Source: Microbacterium resistens NBRC 103078 (GTDB lineage Bacteria > Actinomycetota > Actinomycetes > Actinomycetales > Microbacteriaceae). From it: a stretch of DNA of 64,000 nucleotides. How positions within the stretch are numbered: the first letter of the stretch is position 1; every line of letters begins with the position of its first letter. Below, piece after piece: positions 19,692 to 28,554 of this stretch. Position numbers and translations under genes: made by a program. The notes beneath the pieces were generated by a model. The model did not search any database. It saw only the letters and a list, made by a program, of their open reading frames with translations, and was not told the origin of the DNA. Where the stretch lies: contig NZ_BCRA01000008.1 of the NCBI RefSeq assembly GCF_001552355.1, forward strand, positions 1-64,000. Direction: 5' to 3'.

Positions 19692-20798
19692 TCAGCCGTT
19701 GCGGAAACGGTCGCGAAGCTTGGAGAAGAGCCCCTGATGGAACTCCGACAGCCGCGGGGACGGCGCCTTGGCGCGCTTGGCGAAGTCCTCGATCAGCGCG
19801 CGCTGCTTGCCGTCGAGCTTCGTCGGGGTGAGCACCTGGACGCCGACGCGCAGGTCTCCGCGCTGGCTGCCGCGCAGCGGGGTGATCCCCCGCCCCTTGA
19901 TCGTCAGCACGTCGCCGGACTGGACGCCCGGGCGGATCTCCAGATCCACCGGCCCGTCCAGGCCGTCGATCGTCGTCGTGGTCCCGAGGATCGCATCGGT
20001 CATCGCGACCTCGAGCGTGGCGAGCAGATCGTCGCCCTCCCGGCTGAACGTCGGATGCGGCGTGACGGTGACCTCGATGTACAGGTCGCCGTTCGGCCCG
20101 CCCGCGCGCCCGACCTCGCCGGACCCGGGAAGCTGCAGCCGGAGCCCGGTCTCGACGCCGGCGGGGATGTCGAGGCCGACGGTGCGCCGCGAACGGACAC
20201 GGCCCTGGCCGTTGCAGGTGGCGCAGGGATACGGGATGGTCGTGCCGTAGCCCTCGCAGGATCCACACGGCGCCGTCGTCAGCACCGTGCCCAGCAGACC
20301 GCGGACCTGCTGCTGCACGTGGCCGGTGCCGCGGCAGATGTCGCAGGTGACCGGAGAGGTCCCCTCCTGGCAGCACGAGCCCTGGCAGGTCTCGCAGAGG
20401 ACCGCAGTGTCGACCTCGATGTCCCGGTGGACGCCGAACACGACGTCGCCGAGGTCGAGGGTGATCCGCACGAGCGCGTCCTGTCCCCGCTCGCGCCGGG
20501 AACGCGGACGTGCGGAGCGCCCGCCGCCGGCCGCTCCGAAGAAGGTCTCGAAGATGTCGCCGAACCCGCCGAATCCGCCGCCGTTCTCGTCGCCGCCCAT
20601 GTCGTAGCGGCGCCGCGCATCGGCGTCGCTGAGCACGTCGTACGCGTGCGTCACGAGCTTGAACCGCTCGGCGGCCTCTTCGCTCGGGTTGACGTCCGGG
20701 TGGAGCTGGCGCGCCAGCCTCCGGTACGCCTTCTTGATCTCCTCCTCGCTCGCGTCACGGGACACGCCGAGGACCTCGTAGTGGTCAGCCACAGTCAC
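19692..20798 (-). CDS. dnaJ: chaperone DnaJ (second actinobacterial type)
   Basis: Hsp40 co-chaperone that stimulates DnaK. The 368-residue protein has the J-domain with [20 protein letters not shown] and the HPD triad at about residues 33-35, a glycine/phenylalanine stretch, and four zinc-finger repeats [24 protein letters not shown] and CATCNGQG; the first repeat ends SC instead of GxG. The C-terminal substrate domains follow. In actinobacteria this copy goes with hrcA (dnaJ2), while dnaJ1 goes with dnaK-grpE. It lies 42 bases after hrcA and is thus under the CIRCE operator. Confidence 0.95.
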   Translation of the reverse strand: MTVADHYEVLGVSRDASEEEIKKAYRRLARQLHPDVNPSEEAAERFKLVTHAYDVLSDADARRRYDMGGDENGGGFGGFGDIFETFFGAAGGGRSARPRSRRERGQDALVRITLDLGDVVFGVHRDIEVDTAVLCETCQGSCCQEGTSPVTCDICRGTGHVQQQVRGLLGTVLTTAPCGSCEGYGTTIPYPCATCNGQGRVRSRRTVGLDIPAGVETGLRLQLPGSGEVGRAGGPNGDLYIEVTVTPHPTFSREGDDLLATLEVAMTDAILGTTTTIDGLDGPVDLEIRPGVQSGDVLTIKGRGITPLRGSQRGDLRVGVQVLTPTKLDGKQRALIEDFAKRAKAPSPRLSEFHQGLFSKLRDRFRNG

Positions 20799-20840
20799 CT
20801 TTCCGGACGGGCGTGCTCCGCCTCGTCCCCCGCGCGTCGC

Positions 20841-21875
20841 TCAGCGACCCGCCTCATCCTCGTCGAGCAGCCGCGACAGATAGCGGGCCACGGCCCGCGC
20901 CGCCGCGAGGTTGCTCGGATAGTCCATGCGCGTCGGGCCCATGACGCCGACGCGCGCCGTCCCGCCCGGCGACATGTAGTTGCTCGCCACGATCGACGCC
21001 TCGGGCAGCCCGAAGGCCTCGTTCTCCGCGCCGATGCTCGCGGCGAGCCCCTGCTCGTCCGTGACCATCTCGCTCATCAGACGCAGCAGGGTCACCTGCT
21101 CCTCGATCGCCTCCAGGAGCGGGTGGATGCTGCCGCGGAAGTCGTGCTCCCGGCGGGCGAGGGTCGCCGCGCCCGCCATCACCAGCCGTTCCTGGCGGAA
21201 CTCCTCCAGCTCCTCGGACACGGCACGGACCAGCGCGGCCTGCGCGATCCCGAGCGGAGTGGTCTCGGGGGCGTCCTGGAGGGCCGCGATCCCTTCGAGG
21301 CCCCGACGCACCGAACGGCCCGTGAGCAGGACCGTGAGACGTGCCCGCACGACGGCGATCTCGGCGTCGTCGAGGTCGGCGGGAAGGGTCACGATGCGCT
21401 GCGAGACCCCACCGGCATCCGTGACGAGCACGGTCAGCAGGCGGTTCGGCGCGAGGGCGACCAGCTCCACGTGCGTGACGTGCGCCCGTGCGAACGACGG
21501 GTATTGCGCGAGCGCCACCTGGCCGGTCAGCCGCGTCAGCACCCGCACCGTCCGCACCATGAGGTCGTCGAGATCGGCGGGATCCGTGAGGAACGCGGTG
21601 ATCGCGGAGCGCTGCGCGCTCGAGAGCGGGCGCAGCTGCGCCAGGTGGTCGACGAAGACCCGGTACCCCTTGTCGGTCGGCACCCGGCCCGACGACGTGT
21701 GGGGCGCGACGATCAGGTCCTCGTCCTCCAGCTGCGCCATGTCGTTGCGGATCGTGGCCGCGGACACGCCGAAGGCATGCCGCTCGACGATCGACTTGCT
21801 GCCGACCGGCTCGTTCGTCTCGACGAAGTCCTCCACGATGGCGCGAAGGACCTGGAGGCCCCGTTCACTGACCAT
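20841..21875 (-). CDS. hrcA: heat-inducible transcription repressor HrcA
   Basis: Repressor of class I heat-shock genes. The 344-residue protein has the winged-helix N-terminus (SERGLQVLRAIVEDFVETNE and GSKSIVERHAFGVSAATIRNDMAQLEDEDLI, residues 2-55), the HTSSGRVPTDKGYRVFVDHL segment (about residue 60-79), and a GAF-like dimer core. The start is ATG at 21875 with an AAGGAGG ribosome-binding site; the frame continues upstream through the operator and is not translated. It represses itself and dnaJ through the CIRCE at 21891-21915; folding by GroEL normally keeps HrcA active. Confidence 0.96.
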   Translation of the reverse strand: MVSERGLQVLRAIVEDFVETNEPVGSKSIVERHAFGVSAATIRNDMAQLEDEDLIVAPHTSSGRVPTDKGYRVFVDHLAQLRPLSSAQRSAITAFLTDPADLDDLMVRTVRVLTRLTGQVALAQYPSFARAHVTHVELVALAPNRLLTVLVTDAGGVSQRIVTLPADLDDAEIAVVRARLTVLLTGRSVRRGLEGIAALQDAPETTPLGIAQAALVRAVSEELEEFRQERLVMAGAATLARREHDFRGSIHPLLEAIEEQVTLLRLMSEMVTDEQGLAASIGAENEAFGLPEASIVASNYMSPGGTARVGVMGPTRMDYPSNLAAARAVARYLSRLLDEDEAGR

Positions 21876-21890
21876 CCCGCCCTCCTTCGC

Positions 21891-21921
21891 TGGCACTCGC
21901 CCGTACTGAGTGCCAATTCTA
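21891..21921 (-). promoter_or_regulatory. CIRCE operator and -10 element of hrcA-dnaJ
   Basis: On the minus strand TGGCACTC (21915-21908), nine bases, and GAGTGCCA (21898-21891) form the classical CIRCE inverted repeat, here with GGCACTC where the consensus has AGCACTC. A TAGAAT -10 element (21921-21916) lies directly upstream, inside the last codons of the PucR-type gene, so bound HrcA would block the start of transcription. No second CIRCE is seen in the window. Confidence 0.93.
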
Positions 21922-23148
21922 CTCGGTTCCGCCGGAAACGCTCCCCGCCGCACCGCCGCGGGCGTCCTCCTCCCGCCGCGCCGCGATCAGCGCTGCCCGC
22001 AGCTGCGCGGCCCCGGTGGGCGTGGTCGCGTCCCATCCGCACAGGACGGCGATGCGGCCGAGACGGTAGTCGACCGTGTTCGGGTGCACGTGCAGAGCCG
22101 CCGCCGTCCTCCTCCTGTCCCCCTCCAGCGCCAGATAGCGCCGCGCCGTGAGGACGAGATCCTCGCTCAGGGGATCCAGGGAGCGAGCAAGGGCCTGCCG
22201 CGCAGGCCCGGGACGGGAGTTCTGGTAGTCGAGCAGCATCGCGTCCAAGGTCGCGACGCGACCGGTCCCGCCGACGTCGTCCCGGACGAGCGCGAGGGCG
22301 AGCAGCTCCTCCGCGACGCCGACCGCGTCGGCCACCCCGGCCGGCGACGCGTCGCTCCAGCCTGCTGCGGACCGGTCTCCGAATGCCGCCGCCAGACTCT
22401 CGCCGATCCGCTCAGCCACGCCCGGTCCCCGCACCGGAACGAGGGCCGTGCCGCCCGCGGACGTGAGCACCGCGAGCACTTCCTCGCCCGGGACCGCGGC
22501 GTCGATCGCCGCGCGGAGCCGTTGGACGTCCCGTCGCGCGGCGACGCCGTCCGGCGCCCCGCCGGGCTCTCCCACGATCCGCACCGCCAGCACGCCGTAC
22601 CGATCGGCGAGCGGCCGCCCGGACCGGTGCGCCGCGGAGACCGCGTCCCCACCCTGGGTCAGCGCGGTGAACAGGGCGAACCGCCCCTCCCTCTCCCCCG
22701 CATGCACGACGGTCCAGACGCGTTCCTGGTCCTCCGCGAGAGCGCCGCCGATCCGCTCCAGCAGGCGCATCAGCCGCTCGCCGGCGTCCGCCACCGCCGA
22801 CGCCTCGTCCGACGCTGCGCGCTCGCGCACGAGCGCCCAGACCTCCTGGATCCCGCGGTGGTACGCGGTCATGACCGAGGCGAGGGAGGCGCCCTCTTCG
22901 AACCGGCGGATCGCGGAGGCGCGGATCAGCTCCAGGTCCGCCTCGCGCCCGGCGAGGACATCGGCGACCGCCCGGAGGCTCTGCGCCACGGACCACCGGA
23001 TGTCCGCGGCGATCGACGTCGCGCCCATGCCGTGGGCCGCCGGGTCGGTCGGCGCGATCGCTGCGATCACCCGGTCGACGAGCTCCCGGGAATCCCTGAC
23101 CTCGGCAGAGAGGTCGCGCCCGGAGAGTCGGATAGCGGATGTTGTCAT
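21919..23148 (-). CDS. PucR/CdaR-type transcriptional regulator
   Basis: A 409-residue regulator with an N-terminal RsbRD-like helical sensor region (about residues 20-165, with RFEEGASLASVMTAYHRGIQ near 95-115), a central GGDEF-like or CdaR middle domain, and the C-terminal PucR helix-turn-helix (RRYLALEGDRRRTAAALHVH followed by PNTVDYRLGRI, about 345-380). Members control catabolic genes next to them and usually sense the substrate. It is divergent from the symporter-glycosidase-esterase operon with about 100 bases between, so it most probably controls that operon (inference from position). Confidence 0.85.
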   Translation of the reverse strand: MTTSAIRLSGRDLSAEVRDSRELVDRVIAAIAPTDPAAHGMGATSIAADIRWSVAQSLRAVADVLAGREADLELIRASAIRRFEEGASLASVMTAYHRGIQEVWALVRERAASDEASAVADAGERLMRLLERIGGALAEDQERVWTVVHAGEREGRFALFTALTQGGDAVSAAHRSGRPLADRYGVLAVRIVGEPGGAPDGVAARRDVQRLRAAIDAAVPGEEVLAVLTSAGGTALVPVRGPGVAERIGESLAAAFGDRSAAGWSDASPAGVADAVGVAEELLALALVRDDVGGTGRVATLDAMLLDYQNSRPGPARQALARSLDPLSEDLVLTARRYLALEGDRRRTAAALHVHPNTVDYRLGRIAVLCGWDATTPTGAAQLRAALIAARREEDARGGAAGSVSGGTE

Positions 23149-23246
23149 ACATCACAAACTACGCCCCGCGAGTTCCGGGAGTCGCCCACTGGTCCGAGGG
23201 AGGGCTGTGACCGACCATGAGAGAAACCCCCGAAGAAAGGTCGACG

Positions 23247-24611
23247 ATGACCGCCTCCGCGCTTCCCACGGCCCCGGCCGCCGCCGACGTCCGACTCTCC
23301 GAGAAGGCGGGCTATCTCGCCGCCAACCTCGGCAACATCGTGCTGTCCACCGTGATCGGGTCCTTCCTGCTGATCTACCTGACCGACCACGTCGGCATCG
23401 GCGCCGCCGCGGTCGGCACGCTCCTGCTGGTCGCGCGCGTCGTCGACGGGGCCACCGACCCGCTCATGGGGTACCTCGTCGACCACCTGCCGCGGACGCG
23501 CTGGGGCCGCTTCCGGACGTATCTCCTCCTCGGGGGCGGGGTCGCCGCGGTGAGCTTCGCGGCGCTGTTCCTCGTGCCGGGGTGGGCCGGCGGCGCGCTC
23601 CTGGCGGCCTGGATCACGTATCTCGTCTGGGGCATCGCCTTCGATCTCATGGACATCCCCTTGAACGCGCTCCTGCCGACCATGAGCGCGTCCCCGCGCA
23701 CCCGAGGTCGTCTCGCGGCGATCAAGGGCGCGACCTACCTGCTCGGCACCGTACTGGTGATCGGCGTGTCCCTCCCCCTCGTCTCGCTGCTCGGCGGAGG
23801 TGCTGCGGGGTGGCAGGTCTACGCCGTCGTCGTCGCCGTCGTCTCGTTCGCGCTCACCGCGACGGGCGCTATCCTGACCCGGGAGCGAGTGACGCCCGTC
23901 CATAGCGAGAGGTACGGCCTCCGCGACCTGCGGGCGCTGTTCTTCTCCTCCCGTGCCGTCCCGGTGCTCCTCGTCTCCAAGCTCGCCACGAGCGCCGGCA
24001 ACGCCGCCCTGATGGCCGGAATCCCGTTCTTCTTCACGTACTACGCGGGAAGCGCCGGGCTCGTCAGCGCGGTGGCCCTCGTGATGGCCGCGCCGATGGT
24101 CATCGGCAGCATCGGCGGCCCGCTCATCGGCCAGCGGGTCGGGTTCAAGCCCGCCTATCTCGCCAGCCTCGCCGTCGCCGCCGTCGGGATCGGCTCGATC
24201 CTCCTGCTCCCCGGTCTTCCCGGATCCGTCTACCTCGTCTGTTTCGGCGCGGCCGGACTGGGCTTCGGCGGCGCCGTCGCCCTCAACTACGCGCTGCTGG
24301 CCGAGCTGACCGACCACGTGGAGCTGCGCGGCGGGTTCCGGACCGAAGGCGCACTCGCCTCGATCGGCTCGTTCGCCGCCAAGGCCGGCGCCGGGATCGG
24401 CGGCGCCCTGGTCGCCTACGTCCTCGCCGTCACCGGCTACGTCCCCGGCGGCGAGCAGACGCCGCCGTCACTCATGGGGATCGCTCTGGCCCAGTCGGGG
24501 GTTCCCGTGGCGCTCGTCCTGCTCGGAGGTCTCGTGTTCCTGGCCTACCCCATCACCCGCGACGAGGCGGCGCGCACCCGGGCCGCCCTGGCAGAGAGGA
24601 ATCGCCCATGA
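23247..24611 (+). CDS. GPH-family sugar:cation symporter (MFS)
   Basis: A 454-residue membrane protein with about 12 helices of the glycoside-pentoside-hexuronide:cation symporter family. Family marks are NLGNIVLSTVIGSFLLIYLTD in helix 1, the loop VARVVDGATDPLMGYLVD and RTRWGRFRTYLL (about residues 65-95), MDIPLNALLPTMS (about 145) and the RGRLAAIK loop. I take the ATG at 23247 because GAAAGG lies just before it; an ATG 10 codons upstream has no such site. Its stop overlaps the glycosidase start (ATGA), so the pair is coupled: the symporter presumably imports the glycoside that the next enzyme cleaves. Confidence 0.9.
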   Translation: MTASALPTAPAAADVRLSEKAGYLAANLGNIVLSTVIGSFLLIYLTDHVGIGAAAVGTLLLVARVVDGATDPLMGYLVDHLPRTRWGRFRTYLLLGGGVAAVSFAALFLVPGWAGGALLAAWITYLVWGIAFDLMDIPLNALLPTMSASPRTRGRLAAIKGATYLLGTVLVIGVSLPLVSLLGGGAAGWQVYAVVVAVVSFALTATGAILTRERVTPVHSERYGLRDLRALFFSSRAVPVLLVSKLATSAGNAALMAGIPFFFTYYAGSAGLVSAVALVMAAPMVIGSIGGPLIGQRVGFKPAYLASLAVAAVGIGSILLLPGLPGSVYLVCFGAAGLGFGGAVALNYALLAELTDHVELRGGFRTEGALASIGSFAAKAGAGIGGALVAYVLAVTGYVPGGEQTPPSLMGIALAQSGVPVALVLLGGLVFLAYPITRDEAARTRAALAERNRP

Positions 24612-27028
24612 GCACCGCGACCTGGCCACGGCAGACGACGGCGCGCCCGTGGCGCGGCCGGTGGATCTGGTCGCGGACCACGGGCCTCGTCGTCCCCGGA
24701 CCCGAGGAGCCCCTCGGGGCTCTCGACCCCGGGACGTCGGACCAGCGCGTCCTGCTGCGCCGGTCCTTCAGCCTGCCGTCGACCCCCGGCCGCGCGACGC
24801 TGTTCGCCACGGCCGACGCGCGCTACGCCGCCTGGATCAACGGGGAACGGGTCGGCTCGGGGCCGGCACGTCATGACGCCGACGCGCTCACGTACGACGA
24901 GTGGGACGTCACGGCCCTACTGCGCCCCGGCCTGAACACCATCGCCGTCCTGGCACGCTTCTACGGCCACTCCGTCCCGTGGTGGACCCCGTCCCGGGCG
25001 TCGCACACGATGGGCGCCGGAGCCTTCGCCGCGGAGCTGGAGGCCGACGGCGAGGGAATCGTCGCGACCGACGCGGAGTGGATCGCCTGCGACGCGGACG
25101 CGTGGACGCCCGCCGCGCCGCAGGGCGTCCTCGCGTCGCAGCCTGCCGAGCTCTTCGACGCGCGCCGTCTGGACCCGGACTGGACCACGCGACCGGATCC
25201 GTCCGGTGCGTGGCACCCGGCGAGGGAGATCCGCGAGCAGTCGATCATCGGCCCCCGCGGCCGCACCACGCCGGGCGGTGAGCCGTACGGCGCGGTGCTC
25301 CCGCGGCAGGCCCCCGCCCTCGCGGAGACGCCCCTGGCGCTGCCGACCGGCGAGCTGGCTCGCAGCGGGAGCGACGCTGTCGCCGCGACGACCGCGCAGC
25401 TCGTCGCCGCGCTCGCCGACGACATCTCCACCGGACGCGTCACCGTCCTCGACGTCGGCCGCATCGTGTCCGGCCGGCTGCGGCTGACGTTCGCCGGGAC
25501 CGCCGGCGACATCGTCCGCGGCGGTCTCCTCGAGGCGGTGGGACCGGCTGCGTTCGAGAGCGCCGCCCCGCTGCAGCTCGTGCTCCGCGACGGCGAGACC
25601 GTGATCGAGCCCTTCGATCTCGTGGCCGGACGCTTCCTGGTCCTCAGCGCCTCGGCCGCCGAGGCGCTGCCGCGACTCATCCGTGCGGAACTCGTGGAGA
25701 CGCACCGACCGCGCCACGGTGCCTCGTTCTCCAGCAGCGACGAGCTCCTCAACCGGATCGTGGCCGTGAGCCTGCGCACCGTCGACCTCAGCGCGGCGGA
25801 CGCGTACCTCGACTGCCCGACCCGCGAGCGCCGCGCCTGGACAGGGGACGCGGTCGTCCATCAGAGCGTCGATCTCGTCGCCAACGCGGACTGGTCCCTG
25901 GCGGTGTGGAACCCTCAGCTGCTCGCGCGGCCCCGTCCGGACGGAATGCTCCCGATGGCGGCGGCGGGCGACTTCGCCTCACCCCGGATCCCGCCGATCC
26001 CGGACTGGGCACTGCACTGGATCGCATCCGTCCACAACCTCTTCCGGTACACCGGCGACCGCGGGCTCGTCGGCGGCCTGCTGCCGACGGTCGAGGGTGT
26101 CCTCCGCTGGTTCCTGCCCTATCTGCGGGACGGACGGCTCGTCGACGTGCCCGGGTGGGTGCTCATCGACTGGTCTCCCGTCCAGGTGCGCGGCTCGAGC
26201 GCCGCGCTCACCGCGCTGTGGGCGCGTGCGCTGCGGCAGTTCGCCGAGATGGCCTCGTGGCAGGGTGACCGGGGACGCGCCGACTGGGCGGACGGGCTTC
26301 ACGCCGACGTCCGCGACGGGTTCGAGGCGTACTGGGACGAGGCCCGTGGCGCGTATCGCGACAACATCCTCCCCGACGGGTCCCTCGGCTCCGGTGTCAG
26401 CGAGCACGTCGCCGCGGCGGCGGTCCTCGCCGGCATCGTCCCGGCAGATCGCCGCAGCGACGTCCGCCGCCTCCTCACCGACCGCGCCGTCATGTTCACC
26501 CGGAGTCCGCTCGCCGACCATGGCGCCGATCAGCGGGGCCCGAGCGCGGGTTCGCCGGTGTGGCGCCGCGATGAGCCGGACTGGGACACCGAGCGTTTCG
26601 TCGTGGGCGCGCAGCCGTTCTTCCGCTCCCTCGTGCATGCCGCCGTCGCGGAGCTCGGCGGCGATCTTCTGCCCCTGTACCGGGACTGGGATCTGCTCCT
26701 GGCGACGGGACCGACCGCTCTCCGGGAGTGCTGGGAGGGCGGGTCGTACTGTCACGGCTGGTCAGCGACGGTCGCACACGACGTCATCGTGCACACCCTC
26801 GGGGTGACGCCGGAGCTCCCCGGATACGAGCGGGCGCGGGTCGCACCGAGGCCCGAGACGCTGGAGCGTGTCCGCGCGGTCGTTCCGACTCCGCACGGCG
26901 CCATCGACGTGCGCGTGGAGGGCGACGCACTGACCCTCGCGACGCCCGTGCCCGCCACCGTCCGGTGGAACGGCGAGGAGCACGACCTCAGCCCGGGAAC
27001 GCACGTACTGTCCGGAGCCGTACGATGA
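24608..27028 (+). CDS. alpha-L-rhamnosidase-like glycoside hydrolase (GH78-related)
   Basis: An 806-residue cytoplasmic glycosidase (no signal peptide). It has an N-terminal jelly-roll (FATADARYAAWINGERVGSG at about residues 72-91 and LNTIAVLARFYGHS), a second beta domain, the six-hairpin catalytic barrel and a C-terminal beta domain. The catalytic region has DCPTRERRAWTGDA (about residue 402-415), the GH78 acid-rich signature that in typical members reads DCPQRDERLGWTGD; one position is lost here. A later LRECWEGGSYCHGWSATV (about 706-723) supplies the candidate base glutamate. Family membership is likely; rhamnose specificity is inference. It is coupled to both neighbours by ATGA overlaps. 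Confidence 0.82.
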   Translation: MSTATWPRQTTARPWRGRWIWSRTTGLVVPGPEEPLGALDPGTSDQRVLLRRSFSLPSTPGRATLFATADARYAAWINGERVGSGPARHDADALTYDEWDVTALLRPGLNTIAVLARFYGHSVPWWTPSRASHTMGAGAFAAELEADGEGIVATDAEWIACDADAWTPAAPQGVLASQPAELFDARRLDPDWTTRPDPSGAWHPAREIREQSIIGPRGRTTPGGEPYGAVLPRQAPALAETPLALPTGELARSGSDAVAATTAQLVAALADDISTGRVTVLDVGRIVSGRLRLTFAGTAGDIVRGGLLEAVGPAAFESAAPLQLVLRDGETVIEPFDLVAGRFLVLSASAAEALPRLIRAELVETHRPRHGASFSSSDELLNRIVAVSLRTVDLSAADAYLDCPTRERRAWTGDAVVHQSVDLVANADWSLAVWNPQLLARPRPDGMLPMAAAGDFASPRIPPIPDWALHWIASVHNLFRYTGDRGLVGGLLPTVEGVLRWFLPYLRDGRLVDVPGWVLIDWSPVQVRGSSAALTALWARALRQFAEMASWQGDRGRADWADGLHADVRDGFEAYWDEARGAYRDNILPDGSLGSGVSEHVAAAAVLAGIVPADRRSDVRRLLTDRAVMFTRSPLADHGADQRGPSAGSPVWRRDEPDWDTERFVVGAQPFFRSLVHAAVAELGGDLLPLYRDWDLLLATGPTALRECWEGGSYCHGWSATVAHDVIVHTLGVTPELPGYERARVAPRPETLERVRAVVPTPHGAIDVRVEGDALTLATPVPATVRWNGEEHDLSPGTHVLSGAVR

Positions 27029-28449
27029 CGAGCGTGAGCGATGCCGTCGAGGTCCGTCTGTCCCCGGGTACCGTACGCGGCGAGGAGATCGCCGGAGTCC
27101 ACCGATTCCTCGGGATCCCCTATGCCGCGGCCCCGTTCGGCGAGAACCGGTTCCGCTCCCCGCAGCCGGCTCCCGCCTGGGAGGGCGTCCGGACGGCCAC
27201 CGCCTTCGGCGCCACCGCCCCGCAGTCCCCGTACGGGGGTGCGACCGCCGAGCTGCTCGGATCGGTCCGGATCGAGGGCGACGAGATCCTCACCGCGAAC
27301 GTGTGGGCCCCGTCGTCGGCGTCCGGGGCGCCCGTCGTGCTCTGGATCCACGGCGGGGCGCTGGAGCGCGGCACCGCCGCCCTGACGATCTACGACGGCA
27401 CTCCGTTCGCCCGCGCCGGCATCGTCTTCGTCTCGATCAACTACCGGCTCGGCGCCGAAGGCTTCTCCATCCTGGACGATGCGCCTCGCAACCTCGGCCT
27501 CCAGGACGCGGCGGCCGCCCTGCGCTGGGTCCACCGCGAGATCGCGGCATTCGGCGGCGACCCTGCGCGGATCACCCTGATGGGCGAGTCCGCGGGCGGC
27601 GCCCTGGTCGCCGCGCTGCTGGCCCGCGACGACACCCGCGAACGCGTGGCCGGAGCCATCATCCAGTCCGGGCCGCTCGACGCCCAGACGCCGCAGAAGG
27701 GCGGACGCGTCACCGCACAGGTCGCACGGCTGCTGGGTGTCGGGACGGATCGCGCGTCGTTCGCCGCGGTGTCGCCGGAGCGCCTGCTCGACGCTCGCCG
27801 CCGCCAGTCCGCGGGATCGTCCCCGCTCGGAGGCGCGCCGGGCTATCAGCTCGTGATCGATCCGGAGACGCTCCCCCGCCAGCCGCGTGAGGCGGTGGCG
27901 GACGCGGGAATCCCCGTCCTGATCGGCACGAACACCGACGAGTACCGGCTGTGGTTTCCCCCGGAGTCCCTCGCGGCGATCCGTCCGGCGAAGCTGCTCC
28001 TCGCCCGCCTCGCGCTGCGGATCCCCGGACGCGCCGTCCGGGCGTACCGCGCGGATGCGCCCGGCGCCTCGACCGGTGAGATCTTCGGACAGCTCGCGAC
28101 CGACGTGCTGCTGCGCGCCCCGATGACCCGTGCCGCACGGGCCCGCCGCTCCCCCACCTACGTCTACGAGTTCGCGTGGCGCAGTCGCATCCGCGACCTT
28201 CGCGCCGCGCACGCCCTGGAGCTGGGCTTCGTCTTCGATGCGCTGGCGGATCCCGAGTCGCAGCGCATGACCGGCCCGGAGGCCCCGCAGGAGCTGGCCG
28301 ACGAGATGCACTCGGCCTGGGTACGGTTCATCCGCGAGCAGGATCCGGGGTGGCCCGCGTTCGACGAGCGCCGCACGACCCGGCTCTTCGACGCGGCGTC
28401 CGCCACCGTGCCCCAACGGCGCACGTCCGGTCTCGATCTGCTTCCCTGA
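27025..28449 (+). CDS. carboxylesterase type B
   Basis: Alpha/beta-hydrolase of the carboxylesterase/lipase B family, 474 residues, cytoplasmic. It shows FLGIPYAAAPFGENRFRSPQ (about residues 28-47), the oxyanion loop LWIHGGALERGTAALTIYDG (about 108-127) and the nucleophile elbow ITLMGESAGGALVAALL (serine about residue 190), with the acid in GTNTDEYRLWF (about 305). In many homologues the oxyanion loop reads HGGGF; here it is HGGAL. Coupled (ATGA) to the glycosidase, it may remove acyl groups from imported glycosides, which is inference from context. Confidence 0.86.
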   Translation: MTSVSDAVEVRLSPGTVRGEEIAGVHRFLGIPYAAAPFGENRFRSPQPAPAWEGVRTATAFGATAPQSPYGGATAELLGSVRIEGDEILTANVWAPSSASGAPVVLWIHGGALERGTAALTIYDGTPFARAGIVFVSINYRLGAEGFSILDDAPRNLGLQDAAAALRWVHREIAAFGGDPARITLMGESAGGALVAALLARDDTRERVAGAIIQSGPLDAQTPQKGGRVTAQVARLLGVGTDRASFAAVSPERLLDARRRQSAGSSPLGGAPGYQLVIDPETLPRQPREAVADAGIPVLIGTNTDEYRLWFPPESLAAIRPAKLLLARLALRIPGRAVRAYRADAPGASTGEIFGQLATDVLLRAPMTRAARARRSPTYVYEFAWRSRIRDLRAAHALELGFVFDALADPESQRMTGPEAPQELADEMHSAWVRFIREQDPGWPAFDERRTTRLFDAASATVPQRRTSGLDLLP

Positions 28450-28472
28450 GCGGCTCGGCCCGCCCTGCTCGC

Positions 28473-28554
28473 CCGTCAGTCGGTCGGCGGCCGGTCAGTC
28501 GGCCGCCCGGTCAGTCGGTCAGCCGGTCAGTCGGCCGCCCGGTCAGTCGGTCAG
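28473..28554. repeat. 16/32-bp tandem repeat at the hemW 3' end
   Basis: CCGGTCAGTCGG recurs every 16 bases. A 32-base unit, made of CCGGTCAGTCGGCCGC plus CCGGTCAGTCGGTCAG, is present twice in perfect copies (28491-28522 and 28523-28554), with a degenerate extra copy at about 28473-28490. The last unit contains the hemW stop codon and the codons for its final residues LTD, so the array appears to be a duplication of the gene's end. It lies between two convergent genes. Confidence 0.85.

Noticed and set aside
18564-22151. A plus-strand frame of about 1195 codons opposite the hrcA-HIT block
   Set aside because: Arg/Ala/Asp/Leu-biased antisense frame with no motif; the opposite strand has five clear genes.
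28441-28545. Tandem repeat taken as a CRISPR array
   Set aside because: Units are 16-32 bases with no spacers between them, and no cas genes occur in the window.
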